A stretch of DNA of 64,000 bases from positions 558,001 to 622,000 of the forward strand of contig JAPDOI010000134.1 in assembly GCA_029168955.1 (NCBI GenBank). Direction: 5' to 3'. The translations under genes and the position numbers were made by a program. Origin of the DNA: Aplectana chamaeleonis (Eukaryota; Nematoda; Chromadorea; Rhabditida; Cosmocercidae). Each line of letters opens with the position of its first letter. The stretch's first letter is position 1. Below the pieces are notes generated by a model that was not told the DNA's origin, searched no databases, and saw only the letters and a list, made by a program, of their open reading frames with translations. Shown here piece by piece: positions 21,501 through 31,800 of this stretch.

Positions 21501-24500
21501 CCAGAGCTCGTAGGACGTTGAGATTTGCTTTCACTGTAGCCTGTTTCTGCTCAGTATTCTTGTGGAACCTCAACGAAGGATCCAATACTAGGCCGAGCAG
21601 CTTAGGAAAACGTGCGGCAGGCAGACGAGCGTCTTCCCAATTCACAACGGGGTGAGCGCAGTGTTCCTTAGGGTCAGTGGAGAAAACTGATACAGATGAT
21701 TTAGCGGCAGAGACAGAGCGCATCATATCATCGAGAAAGTTCTTCAGAACGATGAGGTAGCTATTGATCTTGCGTGCAGCTACATTAATGTCTCTGTCCC
21801 GGCACAAGATGGTGATGTCATCCGCATACGCAACGACTTTGATGTCACTTGGGGGGACGGGCAAATTTTCCAGGTAAAGACTGAACAGAGCAGGCGATAT
21901 GACTCCTCCTTGAGGGACACCGGCAGCGATCGGGATGCTATTAGAGACATGTCCCTGAAACAGCACTTTTGCTCGGCGCCCTTTGATGAGTGCTGTAATC
22001 CATCGCTTCTGCCAAAGCGGGATGGTGGACCTCAATAGCTTCTGAGACAGTATGCCCAAGTTGACAGTGTCAAACGCCTTCGCGAGGTCCAGGGCTACTC
22101 CAACAGTGCGTTGAGGCTTGGTGGCGTTGAAGCCATCCAAAACATAGCTCACAATCTCCAGCAGCGCCGTGGTGGTAGAGTGTAATTTGCGGAATCCATG
22201 CTGGTGCTGCTGATTGTTATTATGCTCGGCAAGCTCCTTGACGACCAGTTTCTCAGCGACCTTTGCGATTAGTGATAACAGACTTATTGGCCTGTATCCC
22301 TTAGCCGTCGATGGTGATTTACCTGCCTTAGGCAACAGAACGACGCTTGCCATTTTCCAGTCTTGGGGTACGATGCACGTGCGAAAGGATGTGTTGATGA
22401 CGTCAGCCAGGATTAGCATAAGCTCAGTCGGCAGTTTCTTCAAGATCGCTGGACTAATGCCATCCGGCCCTACAGCCTTCGAGTTGCGCATCTCTTTTAC
22501 CACCTTTTCAATCTGCGCGGGCTTCACTGCTTCTGCTTCGTTCATGAGTGGCAACTTACAGAGCTCTCTTACAGTCACTCGATTCTGTTTCCCTTTCTTA
22601 GCCTGAGTTATGAAAAAATTCTTTCCGAGAGCAGTTGCAGCCTCCTTTCCCGATTTGAAGACTCCATTCTCGAACTCGATCGTAGAGTAGTTGGTGGAGG
22701 TGCTCTTGCCCGAGATCTTCTTAAGAACTTTCCAAGTTGACGCTCCATCACTCTTGAAATTCATCTTCTCCGTGAATTTCTCCCAACACCCCTTGTTCTG
22801 CTTGTCCAGATCTCGCTTGATCTCGCTATCCAGCTCGTTAATGGTCGGATCCAGGTGATCTGCCACTCTCTTTGCATCCCTTGTCCTTATCTTCTCCAAG
22901 ATTTCCCTGGTGACATTGGGATAGAAGGTCTTAACTCGGCCCTCCGGAATGGCGGCCTTCATTGCCTTGCGAATCGCGTCCGTCAAGTGACGCTCTTTCT
23001 GGTGCACGTTTCCATTCCATGGGTAGTCATCCACATGGCGAAGTGCCACCTCCCTGAACAAGCTCCAGTCTGCAAGGCAAAGATTAAGATAAGACATTTG
23101 ACGGATACCTGAATAAGGAGCAAGAGAATTAGAGAGATCGACATGGACAAAAACGGGATATGATCACTGGACAGAGTTGTAGCGGTAGACCAAGAGCAGG
23201 CGCTGGAAAGATTAGATGATACAAGAGAGATGTCTGGACTAGAGGATCGGTCGTTGGCCGGGAGACGAGTGGGCTGTTCATCGTTGAGGATGACCAGATC
23301 GCACTCCTCCACCCATTCTTCGCCGTCTTCTCCTCTAGCGTCAGTGTCAAGAGACGAGTAGAATGTATGAGCATTGAAATCGCCTGCGAAGACAACAGAG
23401 GGTGAAAGTGAGCAGTCGTACAACTGCTTGAGTGAGGGAATAGGGTCATAAGATTGGGGACAGGACGTGGTAGGAGGGATATAGATATTAAAAAGAGATA
23501 TAGGTGTTTTAAGAGGGAGATGGATAGGTAGGTACTCGAGCGTACCGTCCTTTGGTGTGTTTGGTATGATATGAGAGGGTAGATTTGATAATACGAAAGT
23601 GGAAACACCTCCGCCGATAGCTGTCCTTGGAGCATGATAAGCAGTGTAGCCAGGAATGTTAGGGTGACGTGCGGTAGTAGAAGGAGAAAGTTTGGTTTCG
23701 TGAATCATTATGACATCAGGATGATGAGTACGAGCAAAAAGAGAGAGTTCAGACAACTTGGCACGAAGGCCATTGAGGTTAATATGCACAATAGAGAGGG
23801 GGGCGGTTGGTAAATGAGGAATCAGAGTTACTGGGGGCAGAGCACAGAACACAACGGATGGAAGGATCGTGATGCCTCACAGAACTGAGACCCGAACAGG
23901 AGAGATGCACCCACCTTTGGCATCCAAAGCACTGGACGCTGGTATGTCTCCTGGTAACATCCTTGCCGCACGTGGCGCATGAGTACTTCTGAGCGGGTCC
24001 TGGATTCCTCTCGACGCCGGCCATTTGTAGTAGAATCCTTAGGAGAGCTGCAGCCAGCCAGCATCTCTCCCATGACAAAAACCCTCCAGGCGGAGGGGTT
24101 GACGTCGGTTTGCACGGAGGTGGTCTTCTTTCCTCCACACTGCCACGGCACGAACGTACGACATCTCGGCAGCACCGTCGATTGACTGAGAGAGATTCAG
24201 TAGAGGCTCTAGACATCTCATTAGGCAGTGTGAGCCATATTTTAAATGAAATTTTGGGTTTAGAAAGCTGTGTGCACAATGGGTGCCGCATTCGCTAACA
24301 ATGGAACAAAAACACATTCGAATGCGACTTTCTCAGCAACAATTAGAGTGTTTTGAAAAGGATAAAGTGGATTTTGTGCGTCGATTCATCACCATGGATG
24401 ACTTGGGTCCATCACCATGATCCTGAATCAAAACAAGAGGATAAAGAGTGGTGTGAACCTGGTTGTTCGGCTTCGAAACGAGTTCCTGTCCGGAAATCGG

Positions 24501-25214
24501 CCAAAAAGGTTATGGAATCAGTTTTTTGGGATGCGAAAGGAATTTTGTTTGTGGATTAATTGAAAGCTGGTGAAACAATTAATTCTGAATATTATTCCAA
24601 CCTTTTGAACCAGTTGAAGGGAAAAAATCGTGAAAAAAGACCCGGTTTGCAGAAGAAAAAAATCCTTTTCCATCAGGACAATGCACCTTGTCACACATTT
24701 TTACAATGGCTAAAATCCATGAATTAAAGTTAGAATTGTTGGAGCATCCACCGTATTCACTAGATTTGGCCCCCAGCGACTTCACTTGTTTCCAGAACTC
24801 AAAAAAATTATGCTTGGCAAGCGTTTTTCATCAAATGAAGAGGTCATACCGGCTGTTGAAACGTTTTTTGCAGACCTTCCGGATTCTCTCCTCAGGGATG
24901 GGATCCACAGATTGGAGGATCGTAGGAGCAAATTTACTAATGTTCAGGGAGATTATATTGAATAATATAGTGTATTTTGAACCATAAAATTGTGTTTTTC
25001 TTATCAAACGACAAAACTTATTGAACAACCAGGTAGTCAGCGATTTCACCAACTTTTTTTGTACAGGAAAAGAATCTAGCAATGAGAACTCACCACTGGC
25101 CAACTCCGGCTTCACACCGGACGGAAAATACGAGAAATGCGCTCCGCTACGTTGTGACTGCTGAACTAGACTGGGTACCTTTCGCAGTGCTACACTAATA
25201 TTCCTCGTAGCCAT
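18589..25214 (-). CDS. BCKDHB: Branched-chain 2-oxoacid dehydrogenase E1 subunit beta
   Basis: Beta subunit of the thiamine-diphosphate E1 enzyme of the mitochondrial branched-chain complex, which oxidatively decarboxylates the keto acids of Leu, Ile and Val. Nine exons read on the minus strand with perfect phase: 25094-25214, 20021-20173, 19824-19957, 19470-19625, 19317-19406, 19170-19251, 18968-19113, 18813-18899 and 18589-18729; 369 residues. Residues 1-40 are Arg/Ser/Gln-rich without acids until late, fitting a mitochondrial targeting peptide. Family blocks follow: [122 protein letters not shown], and the C-terminal [18 protein letters not shown]. Length matches the family. An acceptor (TTTTCAG) lies 10 nt before the ATG, suggesting trans-splicing. 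ZC3H15 lies upstream on the same strand. Intron 1 (4.9 kb) is almost entirely nested transposons. Confidence 0.97.
20470..20726 (+). pseudogene. mariner transposase, N-terminal part (interrupted)
   Basis: Starts [17 protein letters not shown], a mariner N-terminus, and continues with [19 protein letters not shown], the second helix-turn-helix and linker. In-frame stops already break it before the LINE insertion at codon ...LEDRR. It differs clearly from the transposase at 2901-3946, so two mariner lineages are present. Confidence 0.85.
20717..20726. repeat. LINE target-site duplication, left copy
   Basis: ACCGTCGATT at 20717-20726 is repeated exactly at 24174-24183 and flanks the LINE. A 10-bp duplication is usual for target-primed reverse transcription. 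Joining across it restores a continuous mariner sequence, which fixes the insertion boundaries. Confidence 0.95.
21053..23852 (-). pseudogene. LINE copy A ORF2: endonuclease-reverse transcriptase
   Basis: ORF2 starts at ATG 23852, overlapping the end of ORF1 by about 74 nt in another frame. AP-endonuclease signs: [33 protein letters not shown] and [10 protein letters not shown]...SSDH. A frameshift near 23,150 moves into the RT frame (21463-23097, 544 codons) with [46 protein letters not shown] and [12 protein letters not shown] second frameshift near 21,480 separates the C-terminal part (21053-21466) with the Cys/His motif [18 protein letters not shown]. The copy can no longer make a complete enzyme. 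Confidence 0.92.
23779..24173 (-). pseudogene. LINE copy A ORF1: 2A-like motif plus PHD-type finger
   Basis: Open from the element's first bases to 23779 but without an ATG before the motif, except a Met just in front of it. A hydrophobic stretch ([11 protein letters not shown]) runs straight into GVERNPGP, which fits the core of viral-type 2A ribosome-skipping peptides. Then comes a Cys4-His-Cys3-like finger: [25 protein letters not shown] second reading frame opens at the ATG about 10 nt from the 5' end ([14 protein letters not shown]) and covers the same stretch. Copy B keeps both frames. Confidence 0.8.
24174..24985 (+). pseudogene. mariner transposase, C-terminal part
   Basis: Resumes after the LINE with [20 protein letters not shown], then the catalytic blocks [18 protein letters not shown] and, after a frameshift, a degraded [11 protein letters not shown]. 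Several stop codons and frameshifts make it inactive. Confidence 0.85.
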
Positions 25215-25224
25215 GACTGGACGA

Positions 25225-25231
25225 CTGAAAA
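25225..25231 (-). promoter_or_regulatory. Candidate trans-splice acceptor of E1-beta
   Basis: Reads TTTTCAG on the minus strand, 10 nt before the ATG. In nematodes such an acceptor with no upstream exon usually receives a spliced leader. SL1 or SL2 cannot be told from sequence. Confidence 0.6.
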
Positions 25232-25807
25232 TGTTGACAAAAATCGCGTTTAGAAAACCCAGAGACACACCTATGAATCCCAATTCTACATGCAGGAAAG
25301 AAACCATTTGAAAGCCAGTTTCCAAAAAAAAATGGCCGCTAACTAACAAAATCTTACCGAAAAAATCTTACTGACGGTATGCATCTTTTTTTATTTTAAC
25401 AAAGAATCTCATCCAAAATAAAGTCGTGGAATGAAAAATTAAAATGAATGAAAATCAATAGCATCATATGAGACAGCATCCATAGCACTGAACTACAGTT
25501 AGATCCGTGGCTTGCTTCCTCGAGGAAAAACTTTAAATCCCACCCGCGGCTGGCGCGGGCGGCTTAAATCTCAAACGCGGCAGGCGGCAGGGGGGGGGGG
25601 GTGGGGGGGCGGCAATCTCACCATTTAATTTTTTTGAGGATGCAAGCAAAGTAGGCCATTGGGCTCTCTCATAGTGAGCTAGCGCCATGGTCCACTCTGT
25701 TGCACGCAAACAGAAACGAAAGAGCGTTAGAGTCTTATTTTTGGATTATGTATAATTATTATTTATACCCGAGTATTGCTCTATAGAGAACCGAACATCA
25801 CTTATCC

Positions 25808-25895
25808 CGCGATCGGACCGTCATCGTCCCGGGATCAGCCCGGCAATATCTCGTGGCCGGGCTGATCCCGGGACAATGCCGGTCGGATCGCGGGG
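25808..25895. repeat. Palindrome, CCGGGCTGATCCCGGG family
   Basis: Arms GTCCCGGGATCAGCCCGG and CCGGGCTGATCCCGGGAC surround a 13-bp loop, with outer arms CGCGATCGGACCG and CGGTCGGATCGCG. A third, weaker copy of the outer arm follows at about 25930. Hairpin-forming MITE. Confidence 0.8.
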
Positions 25896-26638
25896 TGGAC
25901 GTCGTTCGGCCCGCCATGCCCCCGTGATCCGACCGGTATTACTGTCCAAGCAATAGGTTCCTTTATGTGCTGATCGCGACTCAAATATCCCCTTTCCACT
26001 TGGAAGACTAAAGCACGTTATGCTAGGTTTAATGTCGTTTAGTCACCGAAACATCCCTTAGGCTCTCCAGAATCGGAAACGGACAGCCGATTCGTGATCC
26101 TAGACAGTGTGCCAGTGGATTTCTATCATTGTTTTGATTACCTTAGAAATGCTGTTGTCCTTCGAAAACTCCAGGACAAACCTCATTTTGGTGTTCAGCG
26201 GCTTGTGGATCCAGTACATGAAAAAAGAGCAGCCCCGGATGAGTTGGCCAGCGTGCATGTCGCCGCTAGAGCGCGCTTACCCTATTCACCACTTCCTCTC
26301 TCCCAAAGAGACCAAGGACGTGAGCGCAGCAGATTTCCGCAGCGCGCGCCGTATCTATGTGGCCAAACTGGGGGGCACGCATCTGTTACCCGAATTGTCG
26401 CGACGCGGCGATAACCCGCCACGCGATAAGCTTCGCGGCGAGGGACACATTTGAGCGCAGTAGCGTTTTTCTATTGAATTCGCAGCTGTGTTTCTTCCGA
26501 AACAGTACTATTAGAGACTTTCACCGCATTAATACCGATGGAACTGCATTTTTAATCAGAAACTCTGATATCGGAAACGATGACTGCGTCGTGTGAGACC
26601 TGCGGCGACCGCGACGCAACCGCTGGTGGGTTACCGAT

Positions 26639-28255
26639 CAGGGGTGTGCATTTTCCGTTTACCGATTTTCCGGATTTACCGGTGTTTTTCGGTAAATTTG
26701 GAATTACCGTTTTACCGAGTTTTTCTCGGAATTTACCGAAATTTTTACCGAAAAAAAGGTGTTTTTTGCCCAGTCGGCCTACTTCTTACTCGTATTTCAC
26801 GGGTTGGCTAGTGTTATGGAATGCCTTTGGCGCGATATCCTTCTTCACCCTTCTTTTTGGTACTCTTTTTCAACCCTTTTTCTTAATTTTTGAATGTTCA
26901 AACGATCTCCTCACCCTGGAGGAGGGAAAAGAGGCACTCCGATATGGGCGGTGCCCTAGAGCGCATGGCGCGCACACCTTCTCGTGGAGAACTTGTCGTG
27001 TGTGGAGAAACGAGTAGGAGAACTAGTAATCATTCGGGCGACAGAAGAAACGAAATCGCTTAAGGGTAGCTAGTAATTTCAGAAATATCCAAAAAAGCGC
27101 ATAGCCATATAAAAACGACTCGTCCGCGAGAAGGTGCGCTCGCCATTCGCTCTCAGGTCCCTCCCATATCAGAGTGACTCTTCGGGCGCACCCCTTCACC
27201 CTTTGTGACAAGTGCTTCTTCTTATCTAGATACTACTCCGAGAAATACATATTTTATTCAAAAATGTCGGCAGGTTTGCAACGCAGCAGAGTCCTGAAGC
27301 AGATGCGTCAGGAACTAGACAAATTCTTTTTGGAGCCCCCCGGACACAACACCGAATCCACTGCAGTTCTGGAACTACTCCATTGTGAAATCATCGAACC
27401 CGCACCTTTCCTTACTGTCCAATGAGTACTTTTAGGTCCTAGTTATACACCAGCGGAATGAAAACGTCTCGCGATGACATTGCCGCCGCTTGCTGCTTGG
27501 ATCAGGGACTCGTCTGCAATATTGCGTCTTTGCCGCAATATTGCAGGCTGGGAACTCTCGGGCGTTTCAATTGTATTTTATTGATATTTCACGTCTCTAT
27601 CACTTGTTTATTGCAGAAACTTACTAGAAATCTATTGCTCCTGTCATAGCAGTGCTCATTATGTCGTTCTGTTGATATTTTAACAAATTCAGATCTGAAA
27701 AATAATCAGCCGATGGAAATTGGCAAATCTTCAACAGGGTAGGTCCCGCAAGGATACAGTACACAGTGTCGCAGCGTGTATAACTGCTCCGTGCAGTCTT
27801 TCGGCGCCTTCTTCCGGGACAAAACTTCCTTTTGGCATGCATCAACACAGTTAGGACGCACATACGTGGTAGTTGTCTTGCTAATTCCGCAGCATCCCGT
27901 CGGTGTATAACTACGGTCTTACTCGCCTCCTGGCACAGCTGAGGCAGGGGCCTTGACGACAGAAAGTTTTGAAATTTTACTTTTTCTCAAAATCAGCGTC
28001 CCGCTGATCAGGTTCAGCCGTTGAGCTCAGTTTAATATGTAAAACTCACTCTTTATTTGCACTATCCTCATGCACTATTGAAAATGATACATAAATGTTA
28101 TCGATCATTTGTGCTATCGTATGGGATAGGAACCAAAAAGTCGAAGTCAGAACTTTTCCCGAATTTACCCGTTTTTACCGTATTTACCGAGAAAAAAATT
28201 TCGGTAAAAAGTTTCGGTAAAAAATTTATCGAAAAGAATTTACCGCACACCCCTG
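26639..28255. mobile_element. Non-autonomous hAT-like element, 1.6 kb
   Basis: Ends CAGGGGTGTGC and GCACACCCCTG, flanked by a perfect 8-bp duplication TTACCGAT (26631-26638 and 28256-28263). An 8-bp duplication and CAGGG ends are diagnostic of hAT transposons. Both subterminal regions are filled with TTTACCG/CGGTAAA copies, likely transposase-binding repeats. No transposase is recognisable in the middle; an 83-codon open frame at 27174-27425 is of unknown nature. Confidence 0.85.
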
Positions 28256-28263
28256 TTACCGAT

Positions 28264-28871
28264 GCTATGGAGCAGGCCAAACTCGTCCGCTGCTCCTACA
28301 AAGCCCGTGTTACTCAGCTAAAGATAAGAGTCTCTACGAACTTGAAGTAAAATCACAAAAAAAAACAACACACGACAAAACACGAAGTTCTTCGATATAA
28401 GTCTTTGTCAGGAACAAATGGAGTCAATAAGAATACGAAACATGTGAAAGGCAAATTTATCCATCGTAACAATGGACACCAGTGAATCATTCGTTATTTT
28501 ACCCAAACTATAACAGCTGTCGACACTGAAAACGTGGCTCATATCACCGGCCATAAATCTTAACACATAGAACTCTTAGCACACAATCAGAAAAAAGAAT
28601 CACCAAGAACTCTTAGCACACAATTAGAAAAAAGAATCACCAAAACGCACCAAACCTCAACAATAAAATTCCGCAAATAACTACTAACAATCGTATTTCA
28701 GCAACTAACACACTAGTACCCAGTTAACACATGTGAAAAACAAGTAACCATTGAGTGAATTCGGGGGCGATTCGGAGCGATTTCAGCAGACAGAACAGAA
28801 AAAAAAACGAAAGTGTTGGATGTCCGTTAGGCAAAACATAGCTTTCTGACAAATCAGATCAGAATTCAGGA
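28264..28871. other. Spacer 3' of the ZC3H15 homologue
   Basis: AT-rich. A 37-bp direct duplication (GAACTCTTAGCACACAAT at about 28570 and 28607) is visible. The 3' UTR of the minus-strand gene should lie here. Confidence 0.5.
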
Positions 28872-31800
28872 TCAGCTGACCACACCAGAGGCGGTTGGTT
28901 CGTCTTCATCCGAGCTAAGACCTTCGAGTCCTTCATCAACATCGAACAACTCCTCATTGATCGCTATGGAACCCACACCTGCAACAACTACATGAAGTAT
29001 TGTGCTTATCTGGGACCTAAATTCCGGTCCGCAATTGCGTCTCGACAAGCTTTCCGGCCGCACGCGGTCAGGTCAGTCGAGTTTCCAGCGCCAAAGCCGA
29101 CTCGATACGACTTTTTTGATCAGTTTTCTCCAATTTTGTCCACTTTCCAGTTTCTAAAACCACCTAGAGTCAACAGATCGGCGGCTGCGGCGCTGGAAAT
29201 TCTTCCGACTCGAATGCGCGCGGCCGCAAAGCCAGTCGAGACACAATTTCAGACCGGAATTTGGCCCAGAGAAGCACCGTAACAGTGTACTACAGTAACT
29301 GTCAAGTCGAAAAAATCACCTGCAGCCAGCCCATCGGCATTCGTAGCACCATCCAACGGCGCCGTCCCGTCATTGTCTAGATCGTCGTCCATTCCTTCGA
29401 ATTTGAAGAAGTTCGTATCAATCTCGAAGACCCTCTCGTCCGGCTAAAACATAAAACTATAGACCTTAAGGGCGTAAACTGTAAACTGAACATTGGGAGT
29501 CTACCCTCGCGTGGACTGATCGATATTAAAATTTTGAGCAAAATGGGTCGTTCAGAGCTGTGGCAAACCAGCGAACAATACTATGATTATCTCTGCTAGT
29601 CTCGCTTCTAGGGTTCACCTAACCTCGTTAACTAGGGACTGGTTTACCTACCCCGTGGAGATTTGGAAAACCATGTCGTTGCTGTAGGTCTGTGACAGTA
29701 TATAAATGGCCCGTGCTTGAAAGTCCCTAAATGGCTGCAGGGATTCCAAAAAAATGGCATTTTCACTGCTTCACAAGAATGTAAAGGCATCGTCGATCAC
29801 TGCTCGAGAGATCGCCGCGTCGAACACGTGGGGCACGCACGCAAGCTAAGAGGTAGTGATGGGATCATTACCTCCTCGCTTGCGTGCGTGCCACATGTGT
29901 TCCACGCGGCGATCTCTCGAGCAGTGATCGATCATACCCATCACGGAATATTTGGGGTGTTTAGAAAAAGCCATTCAGAATCAGTTTAAAACTCAACTGG
30001 GGGTTGATTTGGAAGCTGAATCCGAATCTGGGGTCTATTCCTCGCCAGACTCAGGGTCACAGTAGGCATAATGCATTTTAACCGGCGTTACTTACCTGAG
30101 AACTACGAAAAGCTAAAAAATGAACGTCAAAATCATGTTCGGCGTCGGAAATAACACCCACAGTGGAATTTTGAGTCGAATCTGAGACTTTTACAGAGCT
30201 ACCGTATACCCACCGTAACCCTTCAAGGCGATTTCAAGGTAGCATTCTCGACATTGTCAAAAGTAGCGTTTTGCCAGCAAAACCTTCCCCATTTGGAAGC
30301 TTCGGACCAAATCAGGCGGAATTTCTCAACTATTGGCAAATGGGCCTCAGATTCGTGATCAGCACCCAAAACAACCCCTAGAAGCACGTTTCAGCCCAAT
30401 CCGAGACATTTTTTTAGAAACACTGAGAACTGTCATTCGTGTACCCCTTTTATCTAGGCAAAGCTATGAAAATGTCCACTTTTGGAAATCTCCTGTGAAC
30501 CTCTGAGGCATTTCGTGTATTTAGAAAACGGATAATCAATGCTGTGTCCCATACCTACAAGTATCAAAACATGGTTTTATAAAAACCCTCGGGGAATGTA
30601 AGGTAAGCGCTAGTCAGTTCGAAGCTGCTCGTCTAACGTCCCAGTTTTAAATACCTTAACGGAAGCTCTATATTAACCCACATCCACTTCCTCCTTCTCG
30701 AATTCGACGTCTTCCGCGTCTTCGTCATCAACACAAGCGTCGGCATTAAAGGTGAACAAGTCGCGCCCACTCATTCCTAGCTGGAAACATTTGAAATTGA
30801 CAAACAGTTGGACAATGGACCTATGCAATAAATCTTTCAAACTCACTGCTTTTCCAGCCTTGATCTTATCCTTCTTCGCTTTCTCCTCCTCTGCTTCCTT
30901 TTCTTTCTTCTCACGTAATTTTCGCTTCTTCCAGGCCACAAACGATTGCAAAGTGATCTTTGTGAGGTTTTTCGTCGTCAGAGCTGCTCTCTGGAAAGGA
31001 CGAGCACATCATGCACCGGTCAAATAATCTTGAAGCGGAAACACTTTCCCTTTAGAAGTTTCTGCACTAAATAATAATCTTCCATGGAAAATTGGCATAG
31101 ACGAGTTCCATGTTACAACGAGTAGTGATCCGCTTCAATTTCAAAACAGGCAAACCTTGCTCGCTTGCTCATAATTATTCGTGCTCGCAACTTTCTTGTG
31201 CAAGGCTGTCTGTGCCTTCCTTGGTAATCCCGCATAAAGTCCGATGACTCGCAAGCAGGGTAGAGCGGGGTTGTAAAATTTCGCAACGGAGCCTGCGGGG
31301 ATCGCAAAAATTTTGGATCAAAAAAGAAGATTTCCGGAAGTGAAAAGGATAGAAATCACTTTGCAATAACAAAAAATCACATTTTGTTGCAATAAAAGGG
31401 TAATTAAAAATTACACCTCGTAGGAGGGGGTCGAAAAAAAATTGGATTTGTAAAAAAATTGTGACCGGGAGGGAGGTCGCTCTGATATCGGGAAATTACG
31501 CAACGCCCCGCTTAACACCAAGGTTGAGCAGGCCGTTGTGGCGATTTTTATGGCGGCTACGACCCCCCCCCCAATTTTCAATTTTTTTCCAAAAAATTCC
31601 CGACCTTTTACAACCCCCCCCCCTCAGGGAGGGCCTGGCGCCAATTTTTTAAGCTGTATTTAGTGTCAAATTTTAAAGAGAAGCGAAAGTTGTTGTAATA
31701 TTTTTTAAGGTCCAGTTCGGTCGTGGCTGGTAAAGGGTCATGTATTAAAAATTTTACGACCCCCTCCCAAATCTTCTGTTTTTTTTTTCAAGATTTTTAA

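Larger units (their letters stand above)
20727..24173 (-). mobile_element. Full-length-like APE-type LINE, copy A (3447 bp)
   Basis: A non-LTR retrotransposon on the minus strand. The 5' end (GCTGCCGAGATGTCGTACG) is identical in copy B, and the 3' end carries the same AAGAAGAAGAA tail, so both copies reach the family's full length. Order: a small ORF1 with a 2A-like motif and PHD-type zinc finger; ORF2 with AP-endonuclease, reverse transcriptase (YADD) and a C-terminal Cys/His motif. It is inserted in a mariner within an intron. The clade (Jockey/CR1-like) is inference from domain order and cannot be settled by eye. Confidence 0.95.
20301..25033 (+). mobile_element. Second mariner, split by a LINE insertion
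   Basis: The ends form an inverted repeat: CCAGGTTGTTCAAT at the left and ATTGAACAACCAGG-TA at the right, followed inward by TTTTGTCGTT.GATAAGA. Subtracting the LINE and one target copy leaves about 1.27 kb, a full mariner length. The N-terminal transposase part lies at 20470-20726 and the rest at 24174-24985. It fills almost all of intron 1 of the E1-beta gene. The left TA is two bases off the expected position. Confidence 0.9.
25215..26630. other. Spacer upstream of the E1-beta gene
   Basis: No gene recognised. Contains a candidate trans-splice acceptor for E1-beta (AG complement at 25225-25226), a long poly-G tract (about 25590-25608), a palindrome (25808-25895) and GC-rich sequence at 26230-26460 with open frames on plus that resemble no family. 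Confidence 0.5.

Noticed and set aside
27174..27425. 83-codon frame inside the hAT-like element as a transposase remnant
   Set aside because: No hAT dimerisation or RNase-H-like motif can be seen; too short to judge.
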